NCBI GenBank assembly: GCA_000806115.1
Contig: JWKQ01000002.1
Span: 1 to 52,496 of the forward strand
Direction: 5' to 3'
DNA length: 52,496 nt
From: an archaeon GW2011_AR5
GTDB taxonomy: Archaea > Aenigmatarchaeota > Aenigmatarchaeia > GW2011-AR5
The notes beneath the pieces were generated by a model that was not told the DNA's origin, ran no database searches, and saw nothing but the letters and a program-made list of their open reading frames with translations. A program made the translations under genes and the position numbers. Shown piece by piece: positions 8,350-16,792 of this stretch (positions within the stretch are counted from its first letter, which is position 1; every line of letters begins with the position of its first letter).

Positions 8350-8790
8350 TCAGAAGTTCCTGATGGGCCTTCTTGTCTTGAAGCCTTCGTCGACAGGATG
8401 CCAGTGCTTTATGCGCTGCTCGCCGTATTTCCAGCAGAGGAACGCGAGTTCTCCGTTGTTGCTGAAATAGAAGTCGACCAGTCCCGTCTCGATGTCCTTG
8501 ACGATGCATCCGTTTGCCTGTATCCCGTTCACGAGGTTTATCATTCCCTGGTAAACCGATTCCCGTTCGGTGACTTTCGAGAAATAATATGCGTTGTCAA
8601 TGTGTCCCCTTTCCAGAACGTCCTTTCCCCAGATGGAAACGAGATTCTCTATGTCATTGGTGAGAGATTTGATGCGTTCATTGAGAACAAATGCCTTGTT
8701 GAGCGACTCAGTTATGAAAGGAAGCAGCTCATTTGCCTCCTCGATGGTGAACGTCCTGACCGCCCCGCTTGACTTCGATGATGGCTCCAT
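8350..8790 (-). CDS. DUF2203 family protein
   Basis: The 146-residue product starts with a helical region (TFTIEEANELLPFITESL). It ends with the family's signature ETGLVDFYFSNNGELAFLCWKYGEQRIKHWHPVDEGFKTRRPI, in which Cys, Glu and the paired His residues are strongly conserved and could bind metal. The function of DUF2203 is unknown. A TATA-like CAAATATATACGG lies about 30-40 bases upstream of the ATG, suggesting its own promoter. The gene ends 31 bases before Mrp. Confidence 0.82.
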   Translation of the reverse strand: MEPSSKSSGAVRTFTIEEANELLPFITESLNKAFVLNERIKSLTNDIENLVSIWGKDVLERGHIDNAYYFSKVTERESVYQGMINLVNGIQANGCIVKDIETGLVDFYFSNNGELAFLCWKYGEQRIKHWHPVDEGFKTRRPIRNF

Positions 8791-8866
8791 TTATACCTGC
8801 TGAATATTGTGCGGATGCCGTATATATTTGTTTTTGTGTCCCGTGTCGTCCGGGTGTTTTAAGAAC

Positions 8867-9508
8867 TCAAAGGCTTTTCGTAACGCCCTGCCTGGGGCAG
8901 ATTTTACCGAGCGTGCATCTGGAGCAGACAGGCATGGGAGCGCGGCAGACTGCCCGCCCGTGGTCTTTCAGGAGGTGAGGCAGCTTCTTCCACTCCTTTT
9001 TGGGAAACAGCTGCATAAGTTCCCTCTCTATCTTTTCAGGGTTTGTCTGCTTCGTCCATCCGAGCCTGTAGGAAACCCTTATTACGTGGGTGTCTACCAC
9101 AACGCCTTCCGTCCTGCCGAACGCGTTTTGCATTATCGCATTCGCTGTTTTCCTTCCCACCCCCGGAAGTTCAATAAGCTCCTCCATGGAGGCGGGCACC
9201 TTTCCGCCGTGCTTTTCAACAAGAATCTTGCACGCCGCTATTATGTTCTTCGCCTTTGGTACGGGGAAGTTCACGGCATTTATGTCGTTTGACAGCTCGC
9301 TGAAATCGGCGTTTGCATAGTCCTTCGCCGTCCTGTACTTCTTGAACAGGTTTGGAGTTGTTGCATTAACGACTGCATCTCTCGCCTGTGCGGACATGAT
9401 AGCGGCAACAAGAAGTTCAAGGGGATTGGAGAAGTTGAGATAGTATTTTGTCTTTGGATATTCTTTCTTCAGGAACTTGAGTGCATCTTGCGGTTGCATA
9501 ATAATCAT
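8867..9508 (-). CDS. nth: Endonuclease III (DNA glycosylase/AP lyase)
   Basis: The 213-residue protein contains the helix-hairpin-helix ELPGVGRKTANAIMQ with the catalytic Lys, the VDTHVIRV segment with the catalytic Asp, and an intact [4Fe-4S] motif C-X6-C-X2-C-X5-C near the C-terminus (CRAPMPVCSRCTLGKIC). It excises oxidised pyrimidines and cleaves abasic sites. The length is standard. ATG occurs at 9508 and again at 9499; either could be used. Confidence 0.96.
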   Translation of the reverse strand: MIIMQPQDALKFLKKEYPKTKYYLNFSNPLELLVAAIMSAQARDAVVNATTPNLFKKYRTAKDYANADFSELSNDINAVNFPVPKAKNIIAACKILVEKHGGKVPASMEELIELPGVGRKTANAIMQNAFGRTEGVVVDTHVIRVSYRLGWTKQTNPEKIERELMQLFPKKEWKKLPHLLKDHGRAVCRAPMPVCSRCTLGKICPRQGVTKSL

Positions 9509-9531
9509 TAGGCGCGTTCATTGCAATAAAA

Positions 9532-10365
9532 CTATTTCATGATGCCGTTTCTCCAGAAACTGTAAGTAACGGTGCAGGCGAAAGCTGTGTAGGCAAGCAC
9601 GTCAAAAAAATTGTCTATGCGTCCGGGGCTCTTTTTTACAAGCCCGAGCATCTTCTTGCCCAGGAATTTCCTCATGGGGCTGTAATTCTCCTCCATGTAA
9701 TTCCATGTATGGTCGTATGACATCTTCAGTCTTGTCACGGCGAAATCCTTCAGCAGCTTCACAGAAGGATAGGAATAGTCGTATGATATGTCGCCTTTCC
9801 TTATCGACTTTATTATACCGTCGACATCCATCGCATCGGTATTTATTGTTCCAAGCCCGAGCATCGCGGTCGTATGCGCATCGCTGCCCGCAACCATTGT
9901 CATTTTGTTTCTTGAAGCGAAATTGCGTGCGCGTATGTTTGATATCCTGTCCACATTATTGCCGTTGAATATCTCTATTGCGTCGCATGCCCTTGCATTC
10001 TCGCGCAGCCCGTCGTGCTTTATGTCAAAAGGATGGACGGCTATTGCTACGGCGCCTTGCGCGTGTATCAGGTCGACTGTTTCAAACACGGACAGTCCGG
10101 GGCGTATCGCTTCCTGGACGCCGATGGCAAGCGTGTGACCGTCACTGCTGCTCACCTCTTCGCCTGGTATCACCAGTATGCCGTGCTTCTTTCCCGCAGC
10201 CATCGCTTCCTTGTGCCCGAGCACCGTGTTGTGGTCCGTTATGGCAAGAGCCCCCAGTCCGAGCTCCGTTGCCTTCTTTATCATGGCTTCGGGACTCTCA
10301 ACGCCGTCATAGAACACCTTTGTTCCGCGCGAATAGTGCGTATGAGAATGCAGTTCAACTTTCAT
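9532..10365 (-). CDS. PHP-domain metal-dependent phosphoesterase
   Basis: The 277-residue protein begins ELHSHTHYS and continues with ITDHNT, IPGEEVSSSDGH, AVHPFD and GSDAHTTAMLG, the ordered His/Asp metal ligands of the PHP phosphoesterase fold. An added C-terminal segment of about 80 residues ends in a hydrophobic stretch, which could associate with the membrane. The substrate is unknown; related enzymes act on nucleotides or small phosphoesters. ATG 10365 is preceded by GGTGA. The next gene upstream is a PAP2 phosphatase 21 bases away. Confidence 0.85.
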   Translation of the reverse strand: MKVELHSHTHYSRGTKVFYDGVESPEAMIKKATELGLGALAITDHNTVLGHKEAMAAGKKHGILVIPGEEVSSSDGHTLAIGVQEAIRPGLSVFETVDLIHAQGAVAIAVHPFDIKHDGLRENARACDAIEIFNGNNVDRISNIRARNFASRNKMTMVAGSDAHTTAMLGLGTINTDAMDVDGIIKSIRKGDISYDYSYPSVKLLKDFAVTRLKMSYDHTWNYMEENYSPMRKFLGKKMLGLVKKSPGRIDNFFDVLAYTAFACTVTYSFWRNGIMK

Positions 10366-10386
10366 GGTCACCAACTCTTTCTCAAT

Positions 10387-10851
10387 TTATAAAAAGAACA
10401 CAAAGCCCAGGATAAATCCGAGAGCCAGGCCGGCAAAAATATCAGTCATGTCGTGGCGCCTGAAATATATTCTCGACGCGCATACCGACAGCACGGCAAG
10501 GGCAAGAAGCGGGAGCAGGAACGGCATTTTCGTGAATATGGCTGCTGAAATCATAACTGCTCTTGCCGCGTGAATGCTCGGAAAAGACGAGCTGTCAATC
10601 GCCTCGTATATCATTTTATGTTTTTTCTTCTTCATTCCCGGCCTGGGCTTCCTGTAGGCAAGCCGGAAGAACATGACAATTATCGTGACTGTCATCAGCG
10701 ACGCAAGGAGATTTGCGGCGAACGTTATGTCGCCAAGCATGAGAAATATCGCAGCCGCTGCTATATAGAATATGAAGCTGCCGTACGCGCCTGTATCCTT
10801 GAGGCAGACCTCGCCTATAACCGCGGCAGTCTTCCAGAAACGCAGTTCCAT
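10387..10851 (-). CDS. PAP2-family membrane phosphatase
   Basis: The 154-residue membrane protein shows the three PAP2 blocks: YRKPRPG, SSFPSIHAARA and SRIYFRRHDMTD, with the catalytic His residues in the second and third. About four hydrophobic helices surround them, so the active site should lie at the membrane surface. Such enzymes dephosphorylate isoprenyl diphosphates or lipid phosphates. It is followed at short spacing by the PHP phosphoesterase, suggesting one transcript. Confidence 0.88.
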   Translation of the reverse strand: MELRFWKTAAVIGEVCLKDTGAYGSFIFYIAAAAIFLMLGDITFAANLLASLMTVTIIVMFFRLAYRKPRPGMKKKKHKMIYEAIDSSSFPSIHAARAVMISAAIFTKMPFLLPLLALAVLSVCASRIYFRRHDMTDIFAGLALGFILGFVFFL

Positions 10852-10889
10852 TTTACCATTTCAGAATCCAATATATTAAAAGTGAATCA

Positions 10890-11013
10890 GTAGCGAACGC
10901 TAGTGAGTCCATAGTAATAATTTTCTTTTTCCAACCGAAAGACGCTTTGCGTCATACAGCTTGGGTTTTTCTGAACCGACTGACGCTTTGCGTCTTGCAA
11001 TTTAGAAAAAGGC
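10890..11013 (-). repeat. Terminator-associated repeat, copy 1, with two GACGC palindromes
   Basis: This gap directly follows the KorB stop. On the minus strand it reads GCC plus a T-run, a hairpin, then GGAAAAAGAAAATTATTAC and a conserved tail that reads GAACGCTAGTGAGTC on the plus strand at 10894-10908. Two identical GACGCTTTGCGTC palindromes lie at 10941-10953 and 10982-10994. Similar arrangements follow two other minus-strand genes (42285-42477 and 43121-43191). A role as transcription terminator is likely. Confidence 0.6.
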
Positions 11014-11871
11014 TTACTTGAACTTCGCAAGCAGAGGAGAAATGTCAACGTTGCTGATGTCGTGGTGAACAAGGGGCGTTGTTGCAATCTGCGGAGTGCC
11101 GTCTTCGTATGTCGGTTTGCTCTCCTGATAGAATATTCCTATCGGGATTTTTTCTCCCCACATGCTGCCCATCTGGATTGCGGCTATCTTATCAGTAGGC
11201 TCATAGCCCGTTTCTTCCAGCTTGAATATTCTCTGCTTGTACCAGTCCGCAGTCTGCACCTTGTTGTATGTTGTGCACGGCTGGAAAATGTCTATCAGCG
11301 CGAAACCTTTGTGCTTTATGCCCTCCATGATTATTTTCTTGAGGTGCATTATGTCCATCGCGTAGCCGCGCGCGACGAAAGTGGCGCCGGCAGCTATGGC
11401 CCACGTGATGGGGTTGACGGGATCCTCAAGGACGCCGCTGGGGGTCGAGTTCGTCTTGAACCCCTTCTCGCTTGTTGGCGAAGTCTGCCCCTTCGTAAGT
11501 CCGTACACTTCATTGTCCTGGACTACAAGCGTCATGTCGAGGTTGCGCCTCATGGAGTGCATGAAGTGGTTGCCGCCGATGCCGTATGTATCTCCGTCGC
11601 CTGAAACCTCTATAACGTTGAGCTTGTTGTTCGCAAGCTTGATGCCTGTTGCTACTGCAAGTCCCCGCCCGTGAAGTCCTTCGAATCCGTATGTGCGCAC
11701 GAAATGTGGCGTTTTGGAGCCGCATCCTATGCCGGAAACTATTACTGTATTGTGCTGTTCCAATTGCAGCTCAGCGATCGCATTCTTGATAGTGCTAAGT
11801 ATCGTGAAGTCGCCGCATCCGGGGCACCATGTTGGCGCCTCCTTTGTTGTAAGTTCCGCTATCGTCGCCAT
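11014..11871 (-). CDS. korB: 2-oxoacid:ferredoxin oxidoreductase, beta subunit
   Basis: The 285-residue subunit binds thiamine diphosphate and the proximal [4Fe-4S] cluster. WCPGCGDF (C16, C19), GIGCGSK (C50) and IFQPCTTYN supply the four Cys ligands, and SGDGDTYGIGGNHF with VQDNEVYGLTKGQ forms the TPP/Mg site. It pairs with the fused gamma-alpha subunit upstream to convert a 2-oxoacid to acyl-CoA with reduction of ferredoxin. Substrate (2-oxoglutarate, pyruvate or other) cannot be told from sequence, so the symbol is provisional. ATG 11871 follows the upstream stop by one base. Confidence 0.9.
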   Translation of the reverse strand: MATIAELTTKEAPTWCPGCGDFTILSTIKNAIAELQLEQHNTVIVSGIGCGSKTPHFVRTYGFEGLHGRGLAVATGIKLANNKLNVIEVSGDGDTYGIGGNHFMHSMRRNLDMTLVVQDNEVYGLTKGQTSPTSEKGFKTNSTPSGVLEDPVNPITWAIAAGATFVARGYAMDIMHLKKIIMEGIKHKGFALIDIFQPCTTYNKVQTADWYKQRIFKLEETGYEPTDKIAAIQMGSMWGEKIPIGIFYQESKPTYEDGTPQIATTPLVHHDISNVDISPLLAKFK

Positions 11872-11872
11872 T

Positions 11873-12010
11873 CTAACCAATCCATCCTGTCTGGTCGCAC
11901 ATAGGTCCGTCAGTCATGACGTATATTCCAATGCGCACCGGTATTTTGTAAGCGTCAATGTCTCTTGTTTCGAGTTTTTTATCGTATATTTTCAGCCTGT
12001 CCGTCATCAT
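11873..12010 (-). CDS. 45-residue protein between the Kor subunits
   Basis: A 45-codon frame starting ATGATG at 12010 overlaps the preceding tiny gene as ATGA. It stops (TAG) one base before the KorB start, so it is translationally embedded in the operon. The sequence contains a beta-rich core, YKIPVRIGIYVMTDG, and one cysteine. There is no Fe-S motif. I do not recognise it. Position suggests an accessory subunit or assembly factor of the oxidoreductase. Confidence 0.6.
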   Translation of the reverse strand: MMTDRLKIYDKKLETRDIDAYKIPVRIGIYVMTDGPMCDQTGWIG

Positions 12011-12171
12011 ATCACCTTCCATTGCCAGCGTTCCTTGCGGATTTCCTTGTCTGTCAAGTGCCTTGAGTATCTGGTCAAATCAATGAACCTGTCGTCCGCG
12101 TAGAAAGTTCCAGTCGAGTCAAGTCTCATTCCCCAGTTTCCGGCTACCCTGCTTTCATATTTCTCTTCCAT
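12007..12171 (-). CDS. 54-residue protein between the Kor subunits
   Basis: ATG 12171 abuts the stop of the alpha gene directly (TGA then ATG), and the stop overlaps the next start as ATGA. The product is charged, with an aromatic-rich start and a helical end (TDKEIRKERWQWKVI). It has no cysteine and no membrane segment. The perfect packing of four start/stop junctions between alpha and beta argues that this and the 45-residue frame are real genes. Family unknown. Confidence 0.62.
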   Translation of the reverse strand: MEEKYESRVAGNWGMRLDSTGTFYADDRFIDLTRYSRHLTDKEIRKERWQWKVI

Positions 12172-13965
12172 TCATCTCGCCTCGATTATGCCGTGCTTGC
12201 TGAATACAAGCTCCTTCAGTTCCGTTGTATTCAGGAGTTCCTTTATCCCCGCATGGATGTCCTGCGGCGTGAACGGCCGTCCGTCGTATTTGAGTATCCT
12301 GTGGTCAATGTCGAGTCCCGTCTGTTCCTTTATCACGCCCGCAAGCTGTGCGGTTTTGTTGTTCTCGATTATCACCGTGGCTTTCGCATTGTTGATCACT
12401 TCAGCTATGCGCTTTGCAGGCAGCGGGCTGATGTAAACAACCTGGAGGTAATTAACGCTGATTCCGTCCTCTTTCAGGAGCTTCATCGCCTCCCTTATCG
12501 GTCCCTTCGTTGAGCCCCAGGAAATTATTGTTATGTCGGCGTCCGGGTTTCCGTCAAGAACGGGGTCGTCAAGAGTCTTCGCGAACGTTTCCATTTTCCT
12601 GAACCGCTTGTTGTGCATCATGACGCGCACTTCTTCTTCCTCGCGTTCATACCCTTCCTCGTCGTGTTCGTAGCTGGTGGCAACGTGCATGCCGCCCTTC
12701 TGTCCGGGCACTGCGCGCGGGGAAATTCCGTCCTCCGTTATCGTGTACCTCTTGTAGTCAGCCGGCACTTCACTGAGGAGCTTGCCCCTGTCGATGACTA
12801 TGTTTTTTGTGTCGAATTCTTTTACCGTCCAGAAACTTTCCCCGAGGAATTTGTCCGTCAGCACTATAACAGGCAGCTGGTATTTTTCAGCTATGTTGAA
12901 AGCGTCCACCGTGCGATAAAAGCATTCTTCCACCGAGCCGGGTGCTATTATCACCCTTGGAGATTCGTCTGTTGAAGCATGAAGCAGAAAGCGAAGGTCG
13001 CCCTGCCCCGAGTGCGTTGCCATTCCAGTTCCGGGCCCCGGTCTCTGCGCCTCTATCACCACAAGAGGCACTTCCGTCTGCGCCGCCAGCCCGAATCCTT
13101 CAACCATCAAAGCGAAACCGCCTCCGGACGTGCCGCACGCGCTGCGTACGCCTGCATAGCTTGCGCCTATCGCCATGTTGATTGCGGCTATCTCGTCCTC
13201 GGTGTGCTTGACCACAAGGTTGAACTGTCTCTCCAGTCCCGCCATGTTCGAGAGCAGTGAGGACGCCGGAGTCATCGGGTAAGCTGCGTAGAATTTGCAG
13301 CCTGCCTTGACCATTCCAACGGTTATCGCCTCGTTGCCCGACATGAACATGTTGTTCTGGCGGGGTTTTTTTTCTAGCCTGAATTTGAAGTCGTCGGGAA
13401 AATTATTCTTGATGTAGTCGTATCCCGCCCTTGCCGCCTTTACGTTGGCGTCGACAATTGCAGTTCCTTTCTTCGTGCCGAAGTTGTCCGATATTACCTT
13501 GTTGAATATTTCCATGTCAAAGTCGATTAGCGCCATAGTAGCGCCCAGGGCGACGGTGTTTCTCATTATCTTTCCGCCGTTCTCGTTTGCAATCTTGTAC
13601 AGCGGCACGGAATAAAGCTTTACCGTGGAATTTTCTATCTCAGAAGGGTTAAGCTTGGTGTAATCGCCGTCGTAGATTATGCCTGCATGGTCGCTGAGCT
13701 TGTGCTTGTGCTTGTCAATCGTGTCCTTGTTCATGGCTATGAGAAGGTTGACTTCCCTCACGTGCGAGAATATCTCCGCGTCCTCGACGCGCACGTCCAG
13801 GCTGTTGTGCCCGCCGCGGATGAGCGAGGGGTATTCCGCCGTTGCAAACACCTCAAGGCCGCCGCGCAGGCATGTCTTGGCGAACATCTGTAGCCCTGCG
13901 TTCAGTATGCCGTCTCCAGCCTCTCCGCCGATTTTCCACGAGAGTTTGTTGATTATCTTGGACAT
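12172..13965 (-). CDS. korA: 2-oxoacid:ferredoxin oxidoreductase, fused gamma-alpha subunit
   Basis: The 597-residue protein joins a gamma domain (about 1-190; KIGGEAGDGILNAG and AEYPSLIRGGHN) to an alpha domain (from about 205; FMSGNEAITVGMVKAG and YPMTPASSLLSNM). KHTEDEIAAINMAIGASYAG and GTSGGGFALM belong to the alpha core, followed by the transketolase C-like region. This KorA-type gamma-alpha fusion is common in archaea. It is the first gene of a four-gene operon. A TATA-like GAATTTAAAC and a GGTGT site precede the ATG. Confidence 0.92.
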   Translation of the reverse strand: MSKIINKLSWKIGGEAGDGILNAGLQMFAKTCLRGGLEVFATAEYPSLIRGGHNSLDVRVEDAEIFSHVREVNLLIAMNKDTIDKHKHKLSDHAGIIYDGDYTKLNPSEIENSTVKLYSVPLYKIANENGGKIMRNTVALGATMALIDFDMEIFNKVISDNFGTKKGTAIVDANVKAARAGYDYIKNNFPDDFKFRLEKKPRQNNMFMSGNEAITVGMVKAGCKFYAAYPMTPASSLLSNMAGLERQFNLVVKHTEDEIAAINMAIGASYAGVRSACGTSGGGFALMVEGFGLAAQTEVPLVVIEAQRPGPGTGMATHSGQGDLRFLLHASTDESPRVIIAPGSVEECFYRTVDAFNIAEKYQLPVIVLTDKFLGESFWTVKEFDTKNIVIDRGKLLSEVPADYKRYTITEDGISPRAVPGQKGGMHVATSYEHDEEGYEREEEEVRVMMHNKRFRKMETFAKTLDDPVLDGNPDADITIISWGSTKGPIREAMKLLKEDGISVNYLQVVYISPLPAKRIAEVINNAKATVIIENNKTAQLAGVIKEQTGLDIDHRILKYDGRPFTPQDIHAGIKELLNTTELKELVFSKHGIIEAR

Positions 13966-14077
13966 TACAACACCAATAACGAAAGAATGCTCCTTATTAT
14001 GAACCTGTAGTTTAAATTCTTTTCCGTCTTATTTTAAATACTTTATTAATACACTATGATGTACTAGTGATGCACAT
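13966..14077. promoter_or_regulatory. Divergent promoter region
   Basis: The gap separates the minus-strand Kor operon from the plus-strand RHH gene. It has TTTAAATTC (about 14011-14019, minus use) and TTTTAAATAC (about 14031-14040, plus use) as candidate TATA boxes, each about 35-50 bases from its start codon. The small RHH protein beside it could regulate both directions; no clear operator repeat was identified. Confidence 0.45.
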
Positions 14078-14251
14078 ATGGGTTACATAAGATACAAGCT
14101 TCCGGAGCGTACGCACATGATACTGAAGGGCGTGTGCGAAAAGCTGGACATGAAAGAGTCGGAAGTATCGCGCATAGCGCTGATGGAATATCTCAAGTCG
14201 CTCGGAGTCCTGTCGGAAGGAATGAAGAAACACCGTCTTATGCGAAGGTAA
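14078..14251 (+). CDS. Ribbon-helix-helix (CopG/Arc-like) DNA-binding protein
   Basis: The 57-residue product begins with a short strand (GYIRYKLPE), then two helices separated by a turn (THMILKGVCEKLDMKESEVS and RIALMEYLKSLG). This is the layout of RHH repressors that bind DNA as dimers through the paired strand. The length is typical. It is divergent from the Kor operon across a shared promoter gap, so it may regulate that operon, itself, or both. The target is an inference. Confidence 0.65.
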   Translation: MGYIRYKLPERTHMILKGVCEKLDMKESEVSRIALMEYLKSLGVLSEGMKKHRLMRR

Positions 14252-14252
14252 A

Positions 14253-15212
14253 TCAATAGAGCGAGATGCCAGGCTCTGTTTCTTTTTTGTAAAAACTTTT
14301 TGGCGCCGGTTTGAATCCTGATCCTGTTTGTCTCACGCTGGCTTCGTCCTCATTTATATCTTTCTTTGGCGGCACAGCTTTTGCCGCAATCTGCATGAAG
14401 CCAAACAATGCATCGCCCGTTGTGTAGCCAAGCCCCTTAAGATGATAAGGATGCATGAAATGCGAGTCAGGATCTTGTCTTGACTTGTAAGACTGTGCCA
14501 TTTCCCTTGCTTTGGTTCCCTGTGAAAGATAAAATAACGGTGTATGGTGTCCATAAAGAGGACCATGCCTTATACCTTGCGATTCGTAGTGTCCATCAAT
14601 AACGCCGCCAAAAGACACAGTTATAAGCTGTTTATTATCATATTCAAGCCTGGCACCGCTGCTTTCATAGCCGATCCTGCTGCTAAAACCCATTCTGCGC
14701 ATTTCAGAATCTATCTCTATCTCTTCGCCAGTCCAGCATGTGCAAAGAACAGAAAGGTGCTCTGTATAATTTCCGGGCTCATTGTACGCATCGGAGAGTG
14801 CATGCAAATCCCTGATGCCTCTTTTGTTTCTGAAAGACCTGTTCCTAAAGAATTTTCCCAGCTTCATTTGCCTGACATATTGCACTAGAAACCTGCCTTC
14901 TCTTGTTTCGGCCAAGCCCGCGCCGGCAGAGAAGACAAAGCTGGGCGGTCTTTCATCAAGTGTACAGCCTACGTGAAAGTAGGGTGTCATGTCGAAATAT
15001 TGCAGCAAAAGATTTAGCAGCGGACCCTCTTGGATCGGCAAATCAAAATATTTTCGTCTTAAGTTATGTGCTCTTGGAGAAATAACTCCCATATGCTCAT
15101 CTGCCAAGGATTCTTGCAAAGCCTCAGAACAATTTTCAATCTTCAAAATAGGCGGCTCTCCATGCTTGACGCCGTCAGGATTCCATACGCTTGTTTCTAT
15201 CGGAAATCTCAT
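14253..15212 (-). CDS. Hypothetical protein, 319 aa
   Basis: A long soluble protein with no signal peptide, membrane segment or motif that I recognise. Its middle is rich in aromatic and glycine residues (GHYESQGIRHGPLYGHHTP) and its C-terminus is proline/lysine-rich and probably disordered. Codon third positions look more AT-rich than in the neighbours, as in other unplaced genes at 26560, 37830-40067 and 41925, which could mean recent acquisition. It is convergent with the RHH gene with one base between them. Confidence 0.7.
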   Translation of the reverse strand: MRFPIETSVWNPDGVKHGEPPILKIENCSEALQESLADEHMGVISPRAHNLRRKYFDLPIQEGPLLNLLLQYFDMTPYFHVGCTLDERPPSFVFSAGAGLAETREGRFLVQYVRQMKLGKFFRNRSFRNKRGIRDLHALSDAYNEPGNYTEHLSVLCTCWTGEEIEIDSEMRRMGFSSRIGYESSGARLEYDNKQLITVSFGGVIDGHYESQGIRHGPLYGHHTPLFYLSQGTKAREMAQSYKSRQDPDSHFMHPYHLKGLGYTTGDALFGFMQIAAKAVPPKKDINEDEASVRQTGSGFKPAPKSFYKKETEPGISLY

Positions 15213-15244
15213 TAGCAGGGTATGATCAAAATAAATTTAAAGAA

Positions 15245-15844
15245 CTAAACTTCAACAATCTTCCCGCGCGAGCCGACGCATATCACGCGCGTGCCGCCGA
15301 GCTTTTCCTCGAACCCTTCCATCTCGTGTATGTGCCCGCATATGTGTATGTCCGGTTTCAGCTCATAGATTGCGCGCGTCACTGCCTCGCTGCCGGGAAA
15401 AGAAAACTTTTCTATCATGCTCCCCTTCGGGTGTATGTGCGTCACCATGATTTTTTTCTTTGAATTAATTATGTATTTGAATCCGTTGTTAAGATAATCA
15501 AACATGTCCTCGTCGGACGTGAAGTTCATGTGCATTATGTTTGCGCCGCCGCATCCGAATATGCCGATATCGTCGTATGAAACGGAATGGTTCTGGATGT
15601 CAAGTATGTCATACTTCTCTTTTAACATCTCGGTTATCCCCGGCATGTCGTGGTTGCCCGCTACGAACGCCACTTTCTTGCCTTTGTCAAGGAACGGCTG
15701 TATCATTCCCTTTGCAAGCTCGCCGAAATTTGAGATGTCTCCGTTGATTACAACCATGTCTACTTTCTCCCTCTCAGCCTCTTCAGCCAGCCTCTTTACG
15801 CCCTCGACGTCGTCGTGAAGGTCGCCCGCAGCCAGTAGTTTCAT
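15245..15844 (-). CDS. Calcineurin-like metallophosphoesterase
   Basis: The 199-residue protein has the ordered phosphoesterase motifs GDLHDD, NGDISN, GNHD, THIHPKG and GHIHE, which form the two-metal site. Length and motif spacing fit small archaeal phosphodiesterases. The substrate cannot be predicted. It lies 71 bases after the ferredoxin-like gene and may share its transcript. Confidence 0.88.
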   Translation of the reverse strand: MKLLAAGDLHDDVEGVKRLAEEAEREKVDMVVINGDISNFGELAKGMIQPFLDKGKKVAFVAGNHDMPGITEMLKEKYDILDIQNHSVSYDDIGIFGCGGANIMHMNFTSDEDMFDYLNNGFKYIINSKKKIMVTHIHPKGSMIEKFSFPGSEAVTRAIYELKPDIHICGHIHEMEGFEEKLGGTRVICVGSRGKIVEV

Positions 15845-15915
15845 AGATATACGATTCCATTACGATTTTTAAAGCTTACAACCGCATGAAAAAATCCGTC
15901 AGAAAAACGGCAGAA

Positions 15916-16176
15916 TCAGAAAACCTGCTCGCCCGTCTCGGCGTTGTATATGTGTATTATCAGCACCGGGCACACTTCAGCCGCCGCCTTCATGGCTGCA
16001 AGCTCGCCTTCCCCGATTATTACCTCAAAGAGTCCCGTCTCGGGGTTCTTCTCCGCGTTCAAAAGGTTGGCTCTTCCGTCCGCCGCGTCCAGCACCCACC
16101 ATTTTGCGTTTACGGCGACGCACGCTGCTGCCGAGATGCATCCGTCCCTGTCGTAAGTGACCTTGTATTTTGTCAT
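15916..16176 (-). CDS. Ferredoxin-like protein lacking the second cluster cysteine
   Basis: The 86-residue protein aligns with single-cluster ferredoxins: DRDGCISAAACVAV at the N-terminus and AAEVCPVLIIHI near the C-terminus. The usual C-X2-C-X2-C is changed to C13-X2-A16-X2-C19, leaving three cysteines with C69. Three ligands fit a [3Fe-4S] cluster, or [4Fe-4S] with an external ligand. It is in a run of Fe-S genes with the IscA fusion just upstream. Cluster type is an inference. Confidence 0.8.
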   Translation of the reverse strand: MTKYKVTYDRDGCISAAACVAVNAKWWVLDAADGRANLLNAEKNPETGLFEVIIGEGELAAMKAAAEVCPVLIIHIYNAETGEQVF

Positions 16177-16205
16177 AAGAATAATGTTCCTTTCTGGAAA
16201 AAGCT

Positions 16206-16787
16206 TTAATGCACGGATTTTCCGCAGCCGCAGGATGATTTCACGTTGGGGTTGTTCAGCTTGAAGCCTGCGCCCTGAAGCCCTTCTGTATAGTCAATCT
16301 GCGTCCCGTTCAGGAACTCCATGCTCTTGGGAGTCACGAATATTTTCAGGCCGTGTTCCTCGAAAACCATGTCGTCGCCGCTCTTGCTTTTCTCGAAATC
16401 CATGTTGTACGTGTAGCCTGCGCAGCCGCCGCGCACCACTTCCACGCGAAGTCCATAGCCTTCCTTGTTCTGCGCTTTCATGATTTCATTGATTTTTTTA
16501 GCCGCGAACTCCGTAATTGTGATTTTTGCGTCCTTCGTGTCGATTTTTTCCTCGCTTTTGTTTGAGTGCGTCTTCACCAAGTCATTGAGTTCCTGAAGGA
16601 GCGAGTTGATTTCTGTGTCGCTCATGCCGTGCCCGAGCGCGCCGTTTTCCAAAGACTCATAAGGGTTGACGTGGCATCCGACGCAGTGCAATCCGTAAGA
16701 AAGCATGACTTCTGAAGCGAACGGAAATTTCTCTATGATTTCCCCCATCGTCATGTCCTTGGTTATTGCCTGTGTTTGTGCTTCCAT
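16206..16787 (-). CDS. DUF1858-IscA fusion, A-type Fe-S carrier
   Basis: The 193-residue protein joins an N-terminal DUF1858 domain (about residues 9-60; MLSYGLHCVGCHVNPYESL with a CxxC) to a C-terminal HesB/IscA domain (about 80-193; GGCAGYTYNMDF and the CGCG pair near the end). IscA proteins carry Fe-S clusters to apoproteins; DUF1858 cysteines may add redox or cluster-binding capacity. ATG 16787 is preferred to the GTG three codons upstream. It lies among ferredoxins and a radical SAM gene, which are plausible clients. Confidence 0.88.
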   Translation of the reverse strand: MEAQTQAITKDMTMGEIIEKFPFASEVMLSYGLHCVGCHVNPYESLENGALGHGMSDTEINSLLQELNDLVKTHSNKSEEKIDTKDAKITITEFAAKKINEIMKAQNKEGYGLRVEVVRGGCAGYTYNMDFEKSKSGDDMVFEEHGLKIFVTPKSMEFLNGTQIDYTEGLQGAGFKLNNPNVKSSCGCGKSVH

Positions 16788-16792
16788 GATTA

